From Patescibacteria group bacterium (GTDB lineage Bacteria; Patescibacteriota; Minisyncoccia; Phycocordibacterales; Phycocordibacteraceae): 41,194 bases of DNA. The stretch is taken from NCBI GenBank assembly GCA_019752595.1, contig JAIELV010000001.1, positions 790,240 to 831,433 of the forward strand, given 5' to 3'. The translations under genes were made by a program, and so were the position numbers. Under the pieces are notes generated by a model, which was not told the DNA's origin, did no database searches, and worked only from the letters and a program-made list of their open reading frames with translations. Each line of letters begins with the position of its first letter. The stretch's first letter is position 1. Shown in pieces: positions 1 to 7,009 of this stretch.

Positions 1-698
1 GTGTAGCTTGCGAAAATGTTACCCATTGTTGAGTCCTCAAACCCAGGCACGATAATCGGGATGTTTTTTTCGTATGCCGCGTAGACCCATGAATCCTGAG
101 GGTTTGCTTTCGGGTCGGGCGTAATCAGTTTTTCTGAAAACAGACGGCGGAAATATTCGTGCGGGTAGGCGCTTTCACCTTTGGCTTCTGCGTCTTTCCA
201 CATCTTCAAAAGGTGCGGTTCCATGATGCGCACAGATTCGTCCTCAGGAAGGAAAGTGTCGGTGATTCTGCGAAGGCCTGCGTCCCTGAGTTCCGCTTCC
301 TGTTCAGGTGTGAGTTCCGTATAGCGGGGGATGTAGGCGTAGTGAGAGTGGGCTACGTAGCGGTAGTAGGACTCCTCGTGGTTAGCGCCCGTTGCTGAAA
401 TCAAATGCACTTTGTTCTGGCGTATAAGTTCCGCAAGCATGACGCCAATCTGGAACGAGCTCAAAGCCCCTGCCAAAGTAACGACCACTTTCCCGCCGTT
501 TTTGATGTGCTCTTTCAGCCAGAGCGCAGCCGCGTACGTAGCCCCGCCATTTGTGTGCTGAAGCGTGCGCTGTGCAAATGCAGAAATCGGGGTAGAAGCG
601 CCTTTTACGTATTCAGATACTGTTCCTGAAGTAATGCTCTTTTCCTCCTCGACAATGAACTTTTTCAAAGCGGGTGAGAGTTTGTCGAATTTTTTCAT
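1..698 (-). CDS. Deoxyhypusine synthase-like protein (possible homospermidine synthase-type enzyme), C-terminus cut by window edge
   Basis: Minus-strand frame open from ATG at 698 to the window edge: MKKFDKLSPALKKFIVEEEKSITSGTVSEYVKG...TNGGATYVAAALWLKEHIKNGGKVVVTLAGALSSFQIGVMLAELI...IPIIVPGFEDSTMGNIFASY; the P-G-x-E-D-S-T-x-G-N-x-F motif resembles the DHS family. Not in the ORF track because it is truncated. Confidence 0.8.
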   Translation of the reverse strand, partial: MKKFDKLSPALKKFIVEEEKSITSGTVSEYVKGASTPISAFAQRTLQHTNGGATYAAALWLKEHIKNGGKVVVTLAGALSSFQIGVMLAELIRQNKVHLISATGANHEESYYRYVAHSHYAYIPRYTELTPEQEAELRDAGLRRITDTFLPEDESVRIMEPHLLKMWKDAEAKGESAYPHEYFRRLFSEKLITPDPKANPQDSWVYAAYEKNIPIIVPGFEDSTMGNIFASY

Positions 699-775
699 AG
701 GTTTTTGTCTCAAAGTGAATGGTATATCACCCGAAGGGGGTGTCAATTCTAATCTTGCCAATAAACAGCAACACT

Positions 776-821
776 CCCCATACAGTAATTATATCCTATA
801 GGATATAATTACTGTATGGGG
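776..821. repeat. Perfect 46-bp palindrome CCCCATACAGTAATTATATCCTA|TAGGATATAATTACTGTATGGGG
   Basis: Direct reading: both 23-nt arms are exact reverse complements, centre 798/799. It contains a TATAAT on each strand and the ATG of the downstream gene. Confidence 0.97.
804..809 (+). promoter_or_regulatory. -10 TATAAT, 6 nt before ATG 816 (leaderless); mirrored on the minus strand at 788..793
   Basis: TATAAT-TACTGT-ATG inside the palindrome. Confidence 0.65.
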
Positions 822-1382
822 GTGATGGAAGAAAAATCAGCAAAAAGAAAGAAGCGAGCTAACTTGAAGAAGGTAATATTGGAAACTCTTTATTCTTCAG
901 GCGCACTTGCTGTTGCTCTACTTGCACCGAATGTGTTGGGAGTTATTGCTAAGTCGATGCGGACAGTATCCGCTCGGCAAGGAGAGTCGATAAATGCCGC
1001 ACGGAAACGCCTCATAGTTAGTGGTCTAGTTGCTTTTCAGGATGGGAAGTTAACTATTACACCCAAAGGAGAGAGGGAGTTGCGCCTACTTGATTCAGAC
1101 AAATACAGATTAAAAAGGCCGAAGCGCTGGGATGGACGGTGGAGGGTGCTCATTTTTGATATTCCTGAGAAACGCAGACATCTGCGGTTTAAACTTCGGG
1201 CCTCGCTTGCCAAAGTGGGTTTTGTTCGTGTTCAGGATAGTGTTTGGCTCTATCCGTATGAGTGCGAAGAATTTGTAGCTCTTTTAAAAACTGATTTTCA
1301 TATAGGTAAGGAGCTTCTGTACCTGATTGTCGATTCATTAGAGGGGGACACGAAATATCTTCAGCACTTTGGTCTCAAATAG
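816..1382 (+). CDS. PaaX-family / Cas2-like-domain HTH protein
   Basis: N-terminal winged-helix-like region (SARQGESINAARKRLIVSGLVAFQDGKLTITPKGERELR) followed by WRVLIFDIPEKRRHLRFKLRASLAKVGFVRVQDSVWLYP, resembling the PaaX C-terminal/Cas2 ferredoxin-like fold. Confidence 0.75.
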   Translation: MGVMEEKSAKRKKRANLKKVILETLYSSGALAVALLAPNVLGVIAKSMRTVSARQGESINAARKRLIVSGLVAFQDGKLTITPKGERELRLLDSDKYRLKRPKRWDGRWRVLIFDIPEKRRHLRFKLRASLAKVGFVRVQDSVWLYPYECEEFVALLKTDFHIGKELLYLIVDSLEGDTKYLQHFGLK

Positions 1383-1394
1383 TAAACTCTCTCC

Positions 1395-1430
1395 TACATT
1401 AACTTTCCCCTATAGGATAAAGTTAATGTA
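1395..1430. repeat. Imperfect 36-bp palindrome TACATTAACTTTCCCCTA|TAGGATAAAGTTAATGTA, related to 781..816
   Basis: 16 of 18 arm positions complementary; same length and same CCTATAGG core as 781..816. Confidence 0.9.
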
Positions 1431-1468
1431 GAAAATAGAATGACCTGACCTGTGTTGAAGAAAACGAT

Positions 1469-2509
1469 TTAGACAGCGGGCTGTTGCTGGCTCATACAGT
1501 GGAATGTACCAAAGCCGTACACGATGAATTGCGCGTTCAAGCCGATAACTTTGTGATTAGGGAATACTGACTGTAATACTTTCAGCGCCTCAGCGTCTTC
1601 AGGTACAGCGAATATCGGCACAATCACTACGCCATTGCCGATGTAGAAGTTTGCGTAGCTTGCGGGCAGGCGTTTTCCGGAAACCGTTGAAATAACAGGG
1701 CTTGGCATAGGCAGGGGAACAACCGTGAACGGATTGCCGTCTTGGTCCTTCGCGTCCCTTAAGAGTTCAAAGTTTTCTCTGAGGGCTTTGTAGTTACCGT
1801 CGTTTTCGTTTTTTTCTAACGCACACACAATAGTTGTTTCATTCACAAAGCGTGCGATGTCGTCTATATGTCCGTCGGTGTCGTCGCCCTCAATACCTTC
1901 GGTGAGCCACACAACGTTCGGGGCAGAAAGGTAATCGTCCAGATATTTTTCAATCTCTTCCTTTGTAAGTTTCGGGTTTCTGTTCTTGTTCAACAGGCAC
2001 TGCGTGGTGGTAAGAACCGTTCCTTTGCCGTTCAGCTCTAGTGAACCGCCCTCCATCACGATGCCCGTTTCAAACATATCCAACTTCATGCCCTTATTCA
2101 TTTCGTAGGGGATGCCGTTATCGTGGAGCAATGCGTCGTATTTTCCTCCCCACGCGTTGAAAATCCACTTCGTCATTGCGAGCTCCTTTGTCTTGTCATT
2201 CACCACAAACAGCGGGCCGTAGTCGCGGAACCAGATATCTGCATATTCACGCACGTGGAATCGGATGTTCTCAAGATTCGCTCCGCGTTCCGTAAGGAGG
2301 GAAGTCACGTGCGCTTTCATTGTTTCATCAAGAACCTGAAGTTCCACTGTCTCGTAGTCAGAAATTGCACGGATGAAATCCGCATGTGCTTTCTGTGCTT
2401 CGGCGAGGTGCGGAAATGATTCGTTATCGTGCGGGAAGGAAAGCCAGATAGCGGAGTGTTTCTCCCATTCCGCAGGCATTCTAAAGCCTGCTTCTTTTGG
2501 TGTAGACAT
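1469..2509 (-). CDS. aguA: Agmatine deiminase
   Basis: MSTPKEAGFRMPAEWEKHSAIWLSFPHD...WFRDYGPLFVV...MEGGSLELNGKGTVLTTTQCLLNKNRN...EGDDTDGHIDDIARF; PAD_porph/agmatine deiminase motifs. Start refined from 2602. Confidence 0.92.
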   Translation of the reverse strand: MSTPKEAGFRMPAEWEKHSAIWLSFPHDNESFPHLAEAQKAHADFIRAISDYETVELQVLDETMKAHVTSLLTERGANLENIRFHVREYADIWFRDYGPLFVVNDKTKELAMTKWIFNAWGGKYDALLHDNGIPYEMNKGMKLDMFETGIVMEGGSLELNGKGTVLTTTQCLLNKNRNPKLTKEEIEKYLDDYLSAPNVVWLTEGIEGDDTDGHIDDIARFVNETTIVCALEKNENDGNYKALRENFELLRDAKDQDGNPFTVVPLPMPSPVISTVSGKRLPASYANFYIGNGVVIVPIFAVPEDAEALKVLQSVFPNHKVIGLNAQFIVYGFGTFHCMSQQQPAV

Positions 2510-2510
2510 A

Positions 2511-3353
2511 CTAGTTTTTGTAGGTATCAGGGCGACGGTTACGGAAAAAGCCCCAGCCGTCACGGATGCGCTTGTTGTGAGAAAGGTCCAGCGTTGCAAC
2601 AATCACTTCTTCTTTTGACGAGCTTCCGCGTTTCAGTATTTTTCCAAAGGAATCGCACGCAAATGACTGACCCCAGAATTTCAGTTTATCTTCAACGCCT
2701 GTACGGTTGACCGCAACAATGTGCACGCCGTTTGCGATTGCGTGTCCGCGCATCACGGTTTCCCATGCGTCGTGCCAGTCTCCGTCTTTTGACTTGTAGT
2801 CGGTCATGTAGCCGATAGCGGTGGGGTAGAAGATAAGCTCTGCGCCAGCGAGCGTTGCCATGCGTGCCGCTTCGGGGAACCACTGGTCGTAGCAGATGAG
2901 GACTGCGAACGTGCCAAACTTTGTCTTATATATGCGGTATCCGCGATTTCCTTCTTCAAAGTAATTCTTCTCGTAGAAGCGCTTGTCCTGAGGAATATGA
3001 ATTTTGTGATAGGTAGGAAGGAGTTTGCCTTTTTCGTCTATAACGACTGCGGAGTTGTAGTACTTACCGTTAGCGCCTTTCTCGTAGAGTGGAACCACGA
3101 CCACGATGCCCAGTTCTTTGGCGAGCTTCGAGAACGCATCTGTTGATTCCCCTGGAATCGTTTCTGCGTACGCGTCTTTGTTTACCTTCTTATATTGAGG
3201 GAAGTAGGTGGTGCGGTAGAGCTCCTGTAGACAGACGATTTTCGCGCCTTTCTTAGCGGCAGCGCGAACCATCCTCAATGTCTTTTCGAGGTTGGCGTCC
3301 ATATCTACGGACACTTTGCTTTGTATCGCTGCTACGGTGACTTTCTTTGTCAT
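2511..3353 (-). CDS. aguB: N-carbamoylputrescine amidase (nitrilase superfamily)
   Basis: VAAIQSKVSVDMDANLEKT...KIVCLQELYRTTYF...YHKIHIPQDKRFYEKNYFEEGNRGY...LICYDQWFPEAARMATLAGAELIFYPTAIG; E-K-C nitrilase triad context, adjacent to aguA. Confidence 0.92.
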   Translation of the reverse strand: MTKKVTVAAIQSKVSVDMDANLEKTLRMVRAAAKKGAKIVCLQELYRTTYFPQYKKVNKDAYAETIPGESTDAFSKLAKELGIVVVVPLYEKGANGKYYNSAVVIDEKGKLLPTYHKIHIPQDKRFYEKNYFEEGNRGYRIYKTKFGTFAVLICYDQWFPEAARMATLAGAELIFYPTAIGYMTDYKSKDGDWHDAWETVMRGHAIANGVHIVAVNRTGVEDKLKFWGQSFACDSFGKILKRGSSSKEEVIVATLDLSHNKRIRDGWGFFRNRRPDTYKN

Positions 3354-3359
3354 GTGGCT

Positions 3360-3365
3360 AGTGTA
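3360..3365 (-). promoter_or_regulatory. -10 TACACT, 6 nt before ATG 3353 of aguB
   Basis: Minus strand: TACACT-AGCCAC-ATG. Confidence 0.55.
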
Positions 3366-3397
3366 AACGATTTATTGTGAAAAAGCATGGTTTTTGC

Positions 3398-3403
3398 TAC
3401 ATT
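3398..3403 (+). promoter_or_regulatory. -10 TACATT, 6 nt before ATG 3410
   Basis: TACATT-CGACTA-ATG. Confidence 0.55.
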
Positions 3404-3409
3404 CGACTA

Positions 3410-3724
3410 ATGCCAAGAAGACGGGCGGAATCACGCCGCGCGGAAACAGACTTTCTCTTCGACGATCCCGAGCTTGCAAAGCTGTTTTTCAACGTGCACG
3501 ACCGTGTGCGGGTTCGCGACAACAGAGAGGCTGTTCCGTACTGGAGATACGGCATTATCACGGGAGTGGTTGGGATTGAGGGAGACAGGTACGGCTACGA
3601 AGTGAAGTTGGACAGACTAAAGAATCCTATAACCACGGACGGTGCGAATTTTGATGTCCAGAAGCATGCGCCTCGTGCCCCTAGGAAGATAGACGAAGAT
3701 GACGTGAATCATTGGAAGACGTAA
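3410..3724 (+). CDS. Hypothetical protein
   Basis: MPRRRAESRRAETDFLFDDPELAKLFFNVHDRVRVRDNREAVPYWRYGIITGVVG...; start refined using the upstream -10. Confidence 0.6.
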   Translation: MPRRRAESRRAETDFLFDDPELAKLFFNVHDRVRVRDNREAVPYWRYGIITGVVGIEGDRYGYEVKLDRLKNPITTDGANFDVQKHAPRAPRKIDEDDVNHWKT

Positions 3725-3749
3725 CTTCGCCACGGTAACTCCCAAACAA

Positions 3750-3773
3750 AACAGCCCGCACGGGCTGTTTTTT
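3750..3773 (+). terminator. Rho-independent terminator, likely bidirectional
   Basis: AACAGCCCG-CA-CGGGCTGTT-TTTT; the A-rich left flank gives a U tract for the minus-strand tRNA. Confidence 0.85.
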
Positions 3774-3777
3774 CAAG

Positions 3778-3850
3778 TGCGAGCACTAGGATTCGAACCT
3801 AGGACCACTCGAGTATCAGTCGAGTGCTCTACCAACTGAGCTATGCTCGC
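3778..3850 (-). tRNA. tRNA-Ile(GAT)
   Basis: Reverse complement GCGAGCATAGCTCAGTTGGTAGAGCACTCGACTGATACTCGAGTGGTCCTAGGTTCGAATCCTAGTGCTCGC folds as a cloverleaf; anticodon loop CTGATAC. No encoded CCA. Confidence 0.95.
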
Positions 3851-3890
3851 AAGCTTTGTAGCCTGAGAATACTAGCAAAAAAGCCTTATT

Positions 3891-4472
3891 TTAGGAAGTC
3901 TTTTTACCACCCCTTCTCAAAAGCATCATCGTCACAAACACGACGTTTAGGAGAATAACCGAAACTGAATAGAAGACAGTTGCGACGGAAAATACCGACG
4001 TTGCAGGAAGTGAGACCATATGTTTCAGCGCGTTTGCGCCCCAGATTGTTGCAGGCTCTGAATACGGATCATTCCATGTTTTTCGGAACGCAGGTATGAA
4101 CGAGATTAAGTTGATGAACGACGCAAGAACGACGGACAACGTTGGGTCTTTTGTCAGAATCCACGGAATAACCGAAAGTAGGGCGGCGAGCGCGAATATT
4201 CCGTCAATTGGTTTTACATCTTTCGTGCCGTATTTGAAGCAGAGGATGACCATGACATATACCAGTACCGTGGCGACACCTAAGCTCCACACGCCCGCGC
4301 CCGCGCCCGCGGTGAACGCGCCCGCAAATACAATTGTGGAAATAAGCGCGTCCATCGCTACCGAATAGAGGTGTGGGCGCGTTTTCCCACGCACGATTGT
4401 GTAGATATAGGAGAGGGAAATACCGAGGGCAATAATAACGGAGATAACGCCCAGAATTTCCTTCAGTTCCAT
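3891..4472 (-). CDS. Multi-pass membrane protein of unknown function
   Basis: Several hydrophobic segments, e.g. ILGVISVIIALGISLSYIYTI and VATVLVYVMVILCFKYG. Confidence 0.6.
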   Translation of the reverse strand: MELKEILGVISVIIALGISLSYIYTIVRGKTRPHLYSVAMDALISTIVFAGAFTAGAGAGVWSLGVATVLVYVMVILCFKYGTKDVKPIDGIFALAALLSVIPWILTKDPTLSVVLASFINLISFIPAFRKTWNDPYSEPATIWGANALKHMVSLPATSVFSVATVFYSVSVILLNVVFVTMMLLRRGGKKTS

Positions 4473-4478
4473 TCGGCT

Positions 4479-4484
4479 AATGTA
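4479..4484 (-). promoter_or_regulatory. -10 TACATT, 6 nt before ATG 4472
   Basis: Minus strand: TACATT-AGCCGA-ATG. Confidence 0.5.
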
Positions 4485-4501
4485 GCATGGGCAACATCTG
4501 C

Positions 4502-4507
4502 TACAGT
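4502..4507 (+). promoter_or_regulatory. -10 TACAGT, 6 nt before GTG 4514
   Basis: TACAGT-ATTCTC-GTG, suggesting the photolyase starts at GTG 4514 rather than ATG 4487. Confidence 0.45.
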
Positions 4508-4513
4508 ATTCTC

Positions 4514-5890
4514 GTGAAGAAATCTCTTTTCCTGTTTCGGCGCGATGTACGGCTTCACGACAACACAGCGCTCATTTCAGCCCTTTCGGAAAGCGACGAG
4601 GTTTTAGTCGGGTTTGTGTTTGATTCGCGACAGACTGACAAAAAAGAAAATAAATATTTTAGCGAAAACAGCTTCGTATTCCTCCTGCAATCACTACAGG
4701 AATTGGAAGAAGAAGTAGACAAAAAGGGCGGGAAACTTCATTTTTTTGAAGGGCTTTCGCACGAAGTCGTGGCGTCATTAATAGAAAAGGATGGCATTTC
4801 TGCGGTTTATTTGAACAAAGACTACACACCGTTTGCTCGAGCACGTGATGCATTAATTGAAAAATCTGCAAAGAAAAACGGTGCTTCCGTGCATTTCTTC
4901 GATGACTATACACTCTCGCCTGTAGAGACGATTTTGACTGGGGGAAGAAAGCCGTACTCAGTATTTACACCGTTTATGAATAACGCGAGGACGCATGTGG
5001 TGTACGAGCCTGTTAAAAATATTCGTACGAATTACCACAAAGGGAAGCTAAAAACAAAAACAGTTTCACTTAATCATTTCGGCGCGCTTCTCAAGAAAAA
5101 ACTCGCTCTTCCTCCAGGCAGGAAAGCAGGGCTACGCATTCTTGAAAACCTACACACGCTGAAAGGGTACGAATCCGCGAGGAACATGGTTGCTGAAAAA
5201 GGGACGTCCCGCCTCTCACCGCACCATAAGTTCGGCACTGTTTCTATACGTGAGACGTACCATGCAATCAAAAAACAGAAATTTAATACAACACAGTTTC
5301 TTGCGGAATTGTATTGGCGCGACTTTTACCTCCACATCGCGTACCACTTCCCGAAGGTGTTTAAGGAATCATTTTTGCCGTGGGCAAACAACATATGGTG
5401 GTTGAATGATAAAAAACAGTTTCTTGCATGGACAGAAGGGAGGACGGGTGTGCCGATAGTGGATGCGGGTATGCGCCAGTTGAATGAAATGGGCTGGATG
5501 CATAATCGTGCGCGTATGATTGTTGCGTCGTATTTGACGAAAAACCTCCTCATCGACTGGAGGTGGGGGGAGCGGTATTTCGCGTCGAAACTGATTGATT
5601 ACGACCCCGCTTCAAATAATGGAGGGTGGCAATGGTCCGCTTCCGTTGGCGCTGACCCGCGCCCACTTCGCATTTTTAATCCATACACACAGGCAGAGAA
5701 ATACGACCCCGAAGCCACGTATATAAAAGAGTGGGTGGCAGAACTTAAAGATGTGAGCTCTACGTTGCTTACCGACGGGAAAGAGCATGACTTTTCTTTG
5801 ATTGCACCAGGGTATCCTGAGCCTCTTGTACATCAGAAAGAATCATTCCACCGAGCGCGTGAAGCGTATGCCAAAGCCAAGCGTGGCTAG
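4514..5890 (+). CDS. phrB: Deoxyribodipyrimidine photo-lyase (class I)
   Basis: KKSLFLFRRDVRLHDNTALI...YWRDFYLHIAYHFP...TGVPIVDAGMRQLNEMGWMHNRARMIVASYLTKNLLIDWRWGERYFASKLIDYDPASNNGGWQWSASVGADPRPLRIFNP; canonical FAD-binding photolyase motifs. Confidence 0.95.
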   Translation: MKKSLFLFRRDVRLHDNTALISALSESDEVLVGFVFDSRQTDKKENKYFSENSFVFLLQSLQELEEEVDKKGGKLHFFEGLSHEVVASLIEKDGISAVYLNKDYTPFARARDALIEKSAKKNGASVHFFDDYTLSPVETILTGGRKPYSVFTPFMNNARTHVVYEPVKNIRTNYHKGKLKTKTVSLNHFGALLKKKLALPPGRKAGLRILENLHTLKGYESARNMVAEKGTSRLSPHHKFGTVSIRETYHAIKKQKFNTTQFLAELYWRDFYLHIAYHFPKVFKESFLPWANNIWWLNDKKQFLAWTEGRTGVPIVDAGMRQLNEMGWMHNRARMIVASYLTKNLLIDWRWGERYFASKLIDYDPASNNGGWQWSASVGADPRPLRIFNPYTQAEKYDPEATYIKEWVAELKDVSSTLLTDGKEHDFSLIAPGYPEPLVHQKESFHRAREAYAKAKRG

Positions 5891-5895
5891 CGTGA

Positions 5896-5901
5896 TACGA
5901 T
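5896..5901 (+). promoter_or_regulatory. -10 TACGAT, 6 nt before ATG 5908
   Basis: TACGAT-TTCCGT-ATG. Confidence 0.45.
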
Positions 5902-5907
5902 TTCCGT

Positions 5908-6249
5908 ATGATTTTGCGGGTTCTGTTTTCAGTATTTGCAGTTTTGCTTGTCCTCATGCTCGCTACAGGCGCGCCACTCCATGCCGTGATTCCACACGCC
6001 CACAGTCATAGCGCAAGTGGGGAAGAGGTAACGTCCTTGTGGCAAGCTTTCCATGCTTCTTTGAGAAATGAGGAGAAAAAGATATTGCTCGCTGTGACGG
6101 GGGTGTTTTCAAGCGCGTTCTTTGCGATTTTGATTCTGCAGTTTTCATCTGTGAATATTTTTCTGAGTCTCGTACGCGTCACCCGCGGACCACAACAACT
6201 ACTAGACTTGCTTCGAAACGGCACGCTTCCGTATAGAAGATTTGTATAG
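5908..6249 (+). CDS. Hypothetical membrane protein
   Basis: MILRVLFSVFAVLLVLMLATGAPLHAVIPHAHSHS..., second TM FSSAFFAILILQFSSVNIFLSLV. Confidence 0.5.
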   Translation: MILRVLFSVFAVLLVLMLATGAPLHAVIPHAHSHSASGEEVTSLWQAFHASLRNEEKKILLAVTGVFSSAFFAILILQFSSVNIFLSLVRVTRGPQQLLDLLRNGTLPYRRFV

Positions 6250-6290
6250 AAGAACTTTTGTTTTTCTTAACAAGTCTTAATTCAATATAA

Positions 6291-6950
6291 ATGAAACGTA
6301 TAGCTGTATTCGCATTATTGGCTCTCGTGTTGCCAGCTTCCGCCTTTGCGCACGAAACACACGTATTTGAGATTAACGGAGAAAATTATCAGTTCGTCGT
6401 TGGCTCACTGAATGAGCCTATAGTCGTTGATGATAAAACAGGTGTTTCCCTCAGTGTTTCGATGGTTGGGCATGAAGCAATGGAAGCAACCGACCACCAT
6501 GCAGCGGGTGGCGCAGTTGCTGGACTTGAAGAGAGTTTGAAGGTTGAACTCATTGCAGGAGATAAGAAGAAGACGCTCGACCTTTCGCCTGTCTACAACA
6601 CTCCTGGCTCGTACAAAGCACCGTTCTATCCGACGGTAGCAACGACGCTTTCGTACCGTGTGTTCGGAACGATTAACGATACTCCAGTTGACCTGACGTT
6701 CTCGTGTTCACCTGCTGGGCACACGGTGGCAGAGGAAGACAAAAACCGTGTTCAGATATCCGATAAGGTGTTCCGTGTCTCAAAGACGGGGTCATACGGA
6801 TGCCCTACAGAGAAAGCGGAGATGGGCTTTCCTGAAGAATCGGCTTCAGTTGCTGACCTTGAGAGTTCAACTAGTCAGGGCATGTGGGGCATCGGCTTCG
6901 GTGTTCTCGGTATCGCACTCGCAGGTTTTGCCTTGATGAGGAAGAGCTAA
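6291..6950 (+). CDS. Secreted, C-terminally anchored protein, His-rich N-terminus; possible copper-related protein
   Basis: Signal peptide MKRIAVFALLALVLPASAFA, then HETHVFEINGENYQFVVGSLNEPIVVDD; C-terminal TM; directly upstream of the CopC/CopD gene. Confidence 0.6.
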   Translation: MKRIAVFALLALVLPASAFAHETHVFEINGENYQFVVGSLNEPIVVDDKTGVSLSVSMVGHEAMEATDHHAAGGAVAGLEESLKVELIAGDKKKTLDLSPVYNTPGSYKAPFYPTVATTLSYRVFGTINDTPVDLTFSCSPAGHTVAEEDKNRVQISDKVFRVSKTGSYGCPTEKAEMGFPEESASVADLESSTSQGMWGIGFGVLGIALAGFALMRKS

Positions 6951-6967
6951 CTTTATTTTGGTCTTTA

Positions 6968-6994
6968 GCGGCGCGGGCACAGCGCCCGCGCCGC
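6968..6994. repeat. GC-rich perfect hairpin, 11-bp stem
   Basis: GCGGCGCGGGC-ACAGC-GCCCGCGCCGC between two CDSs; no U tract. Confidence 0.85.
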
Positions 6995-7009
6995 CTGGGC
7001 CGAAAGATT

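Noticed and set aside
159-801. Plus-strand ORFs 159..398, 405..629 and 565..801
   Set aside because: Antisense to the clearly recognisable DHS-like gene or spanning its promoter gap; no coherent protein motifs.
816-1382. Cas2-like domain as evidence of a CRISPR-Cas system
   Set aside because: No repeat-spacer array, no Cas1 or effector in the window; the N-terminal wHTH and overall layout fit a PaaX-type regulator better.
4481-4505. TGTAGCA...TGCTACA inverted repeat between the membrane protein and photolyase as an operator
   Set aside because: Short arms with an 11-nt loop, largely explained by overlapping divergent -10 sequences; not distinctive enough.
6968-6994. GC-rich hairpin as an intrinsic terminator
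   Set aside because: No U tract follows (CTGGGCC), and the neighbouring genes look co-transcribed; retained only as a repeat candidate.
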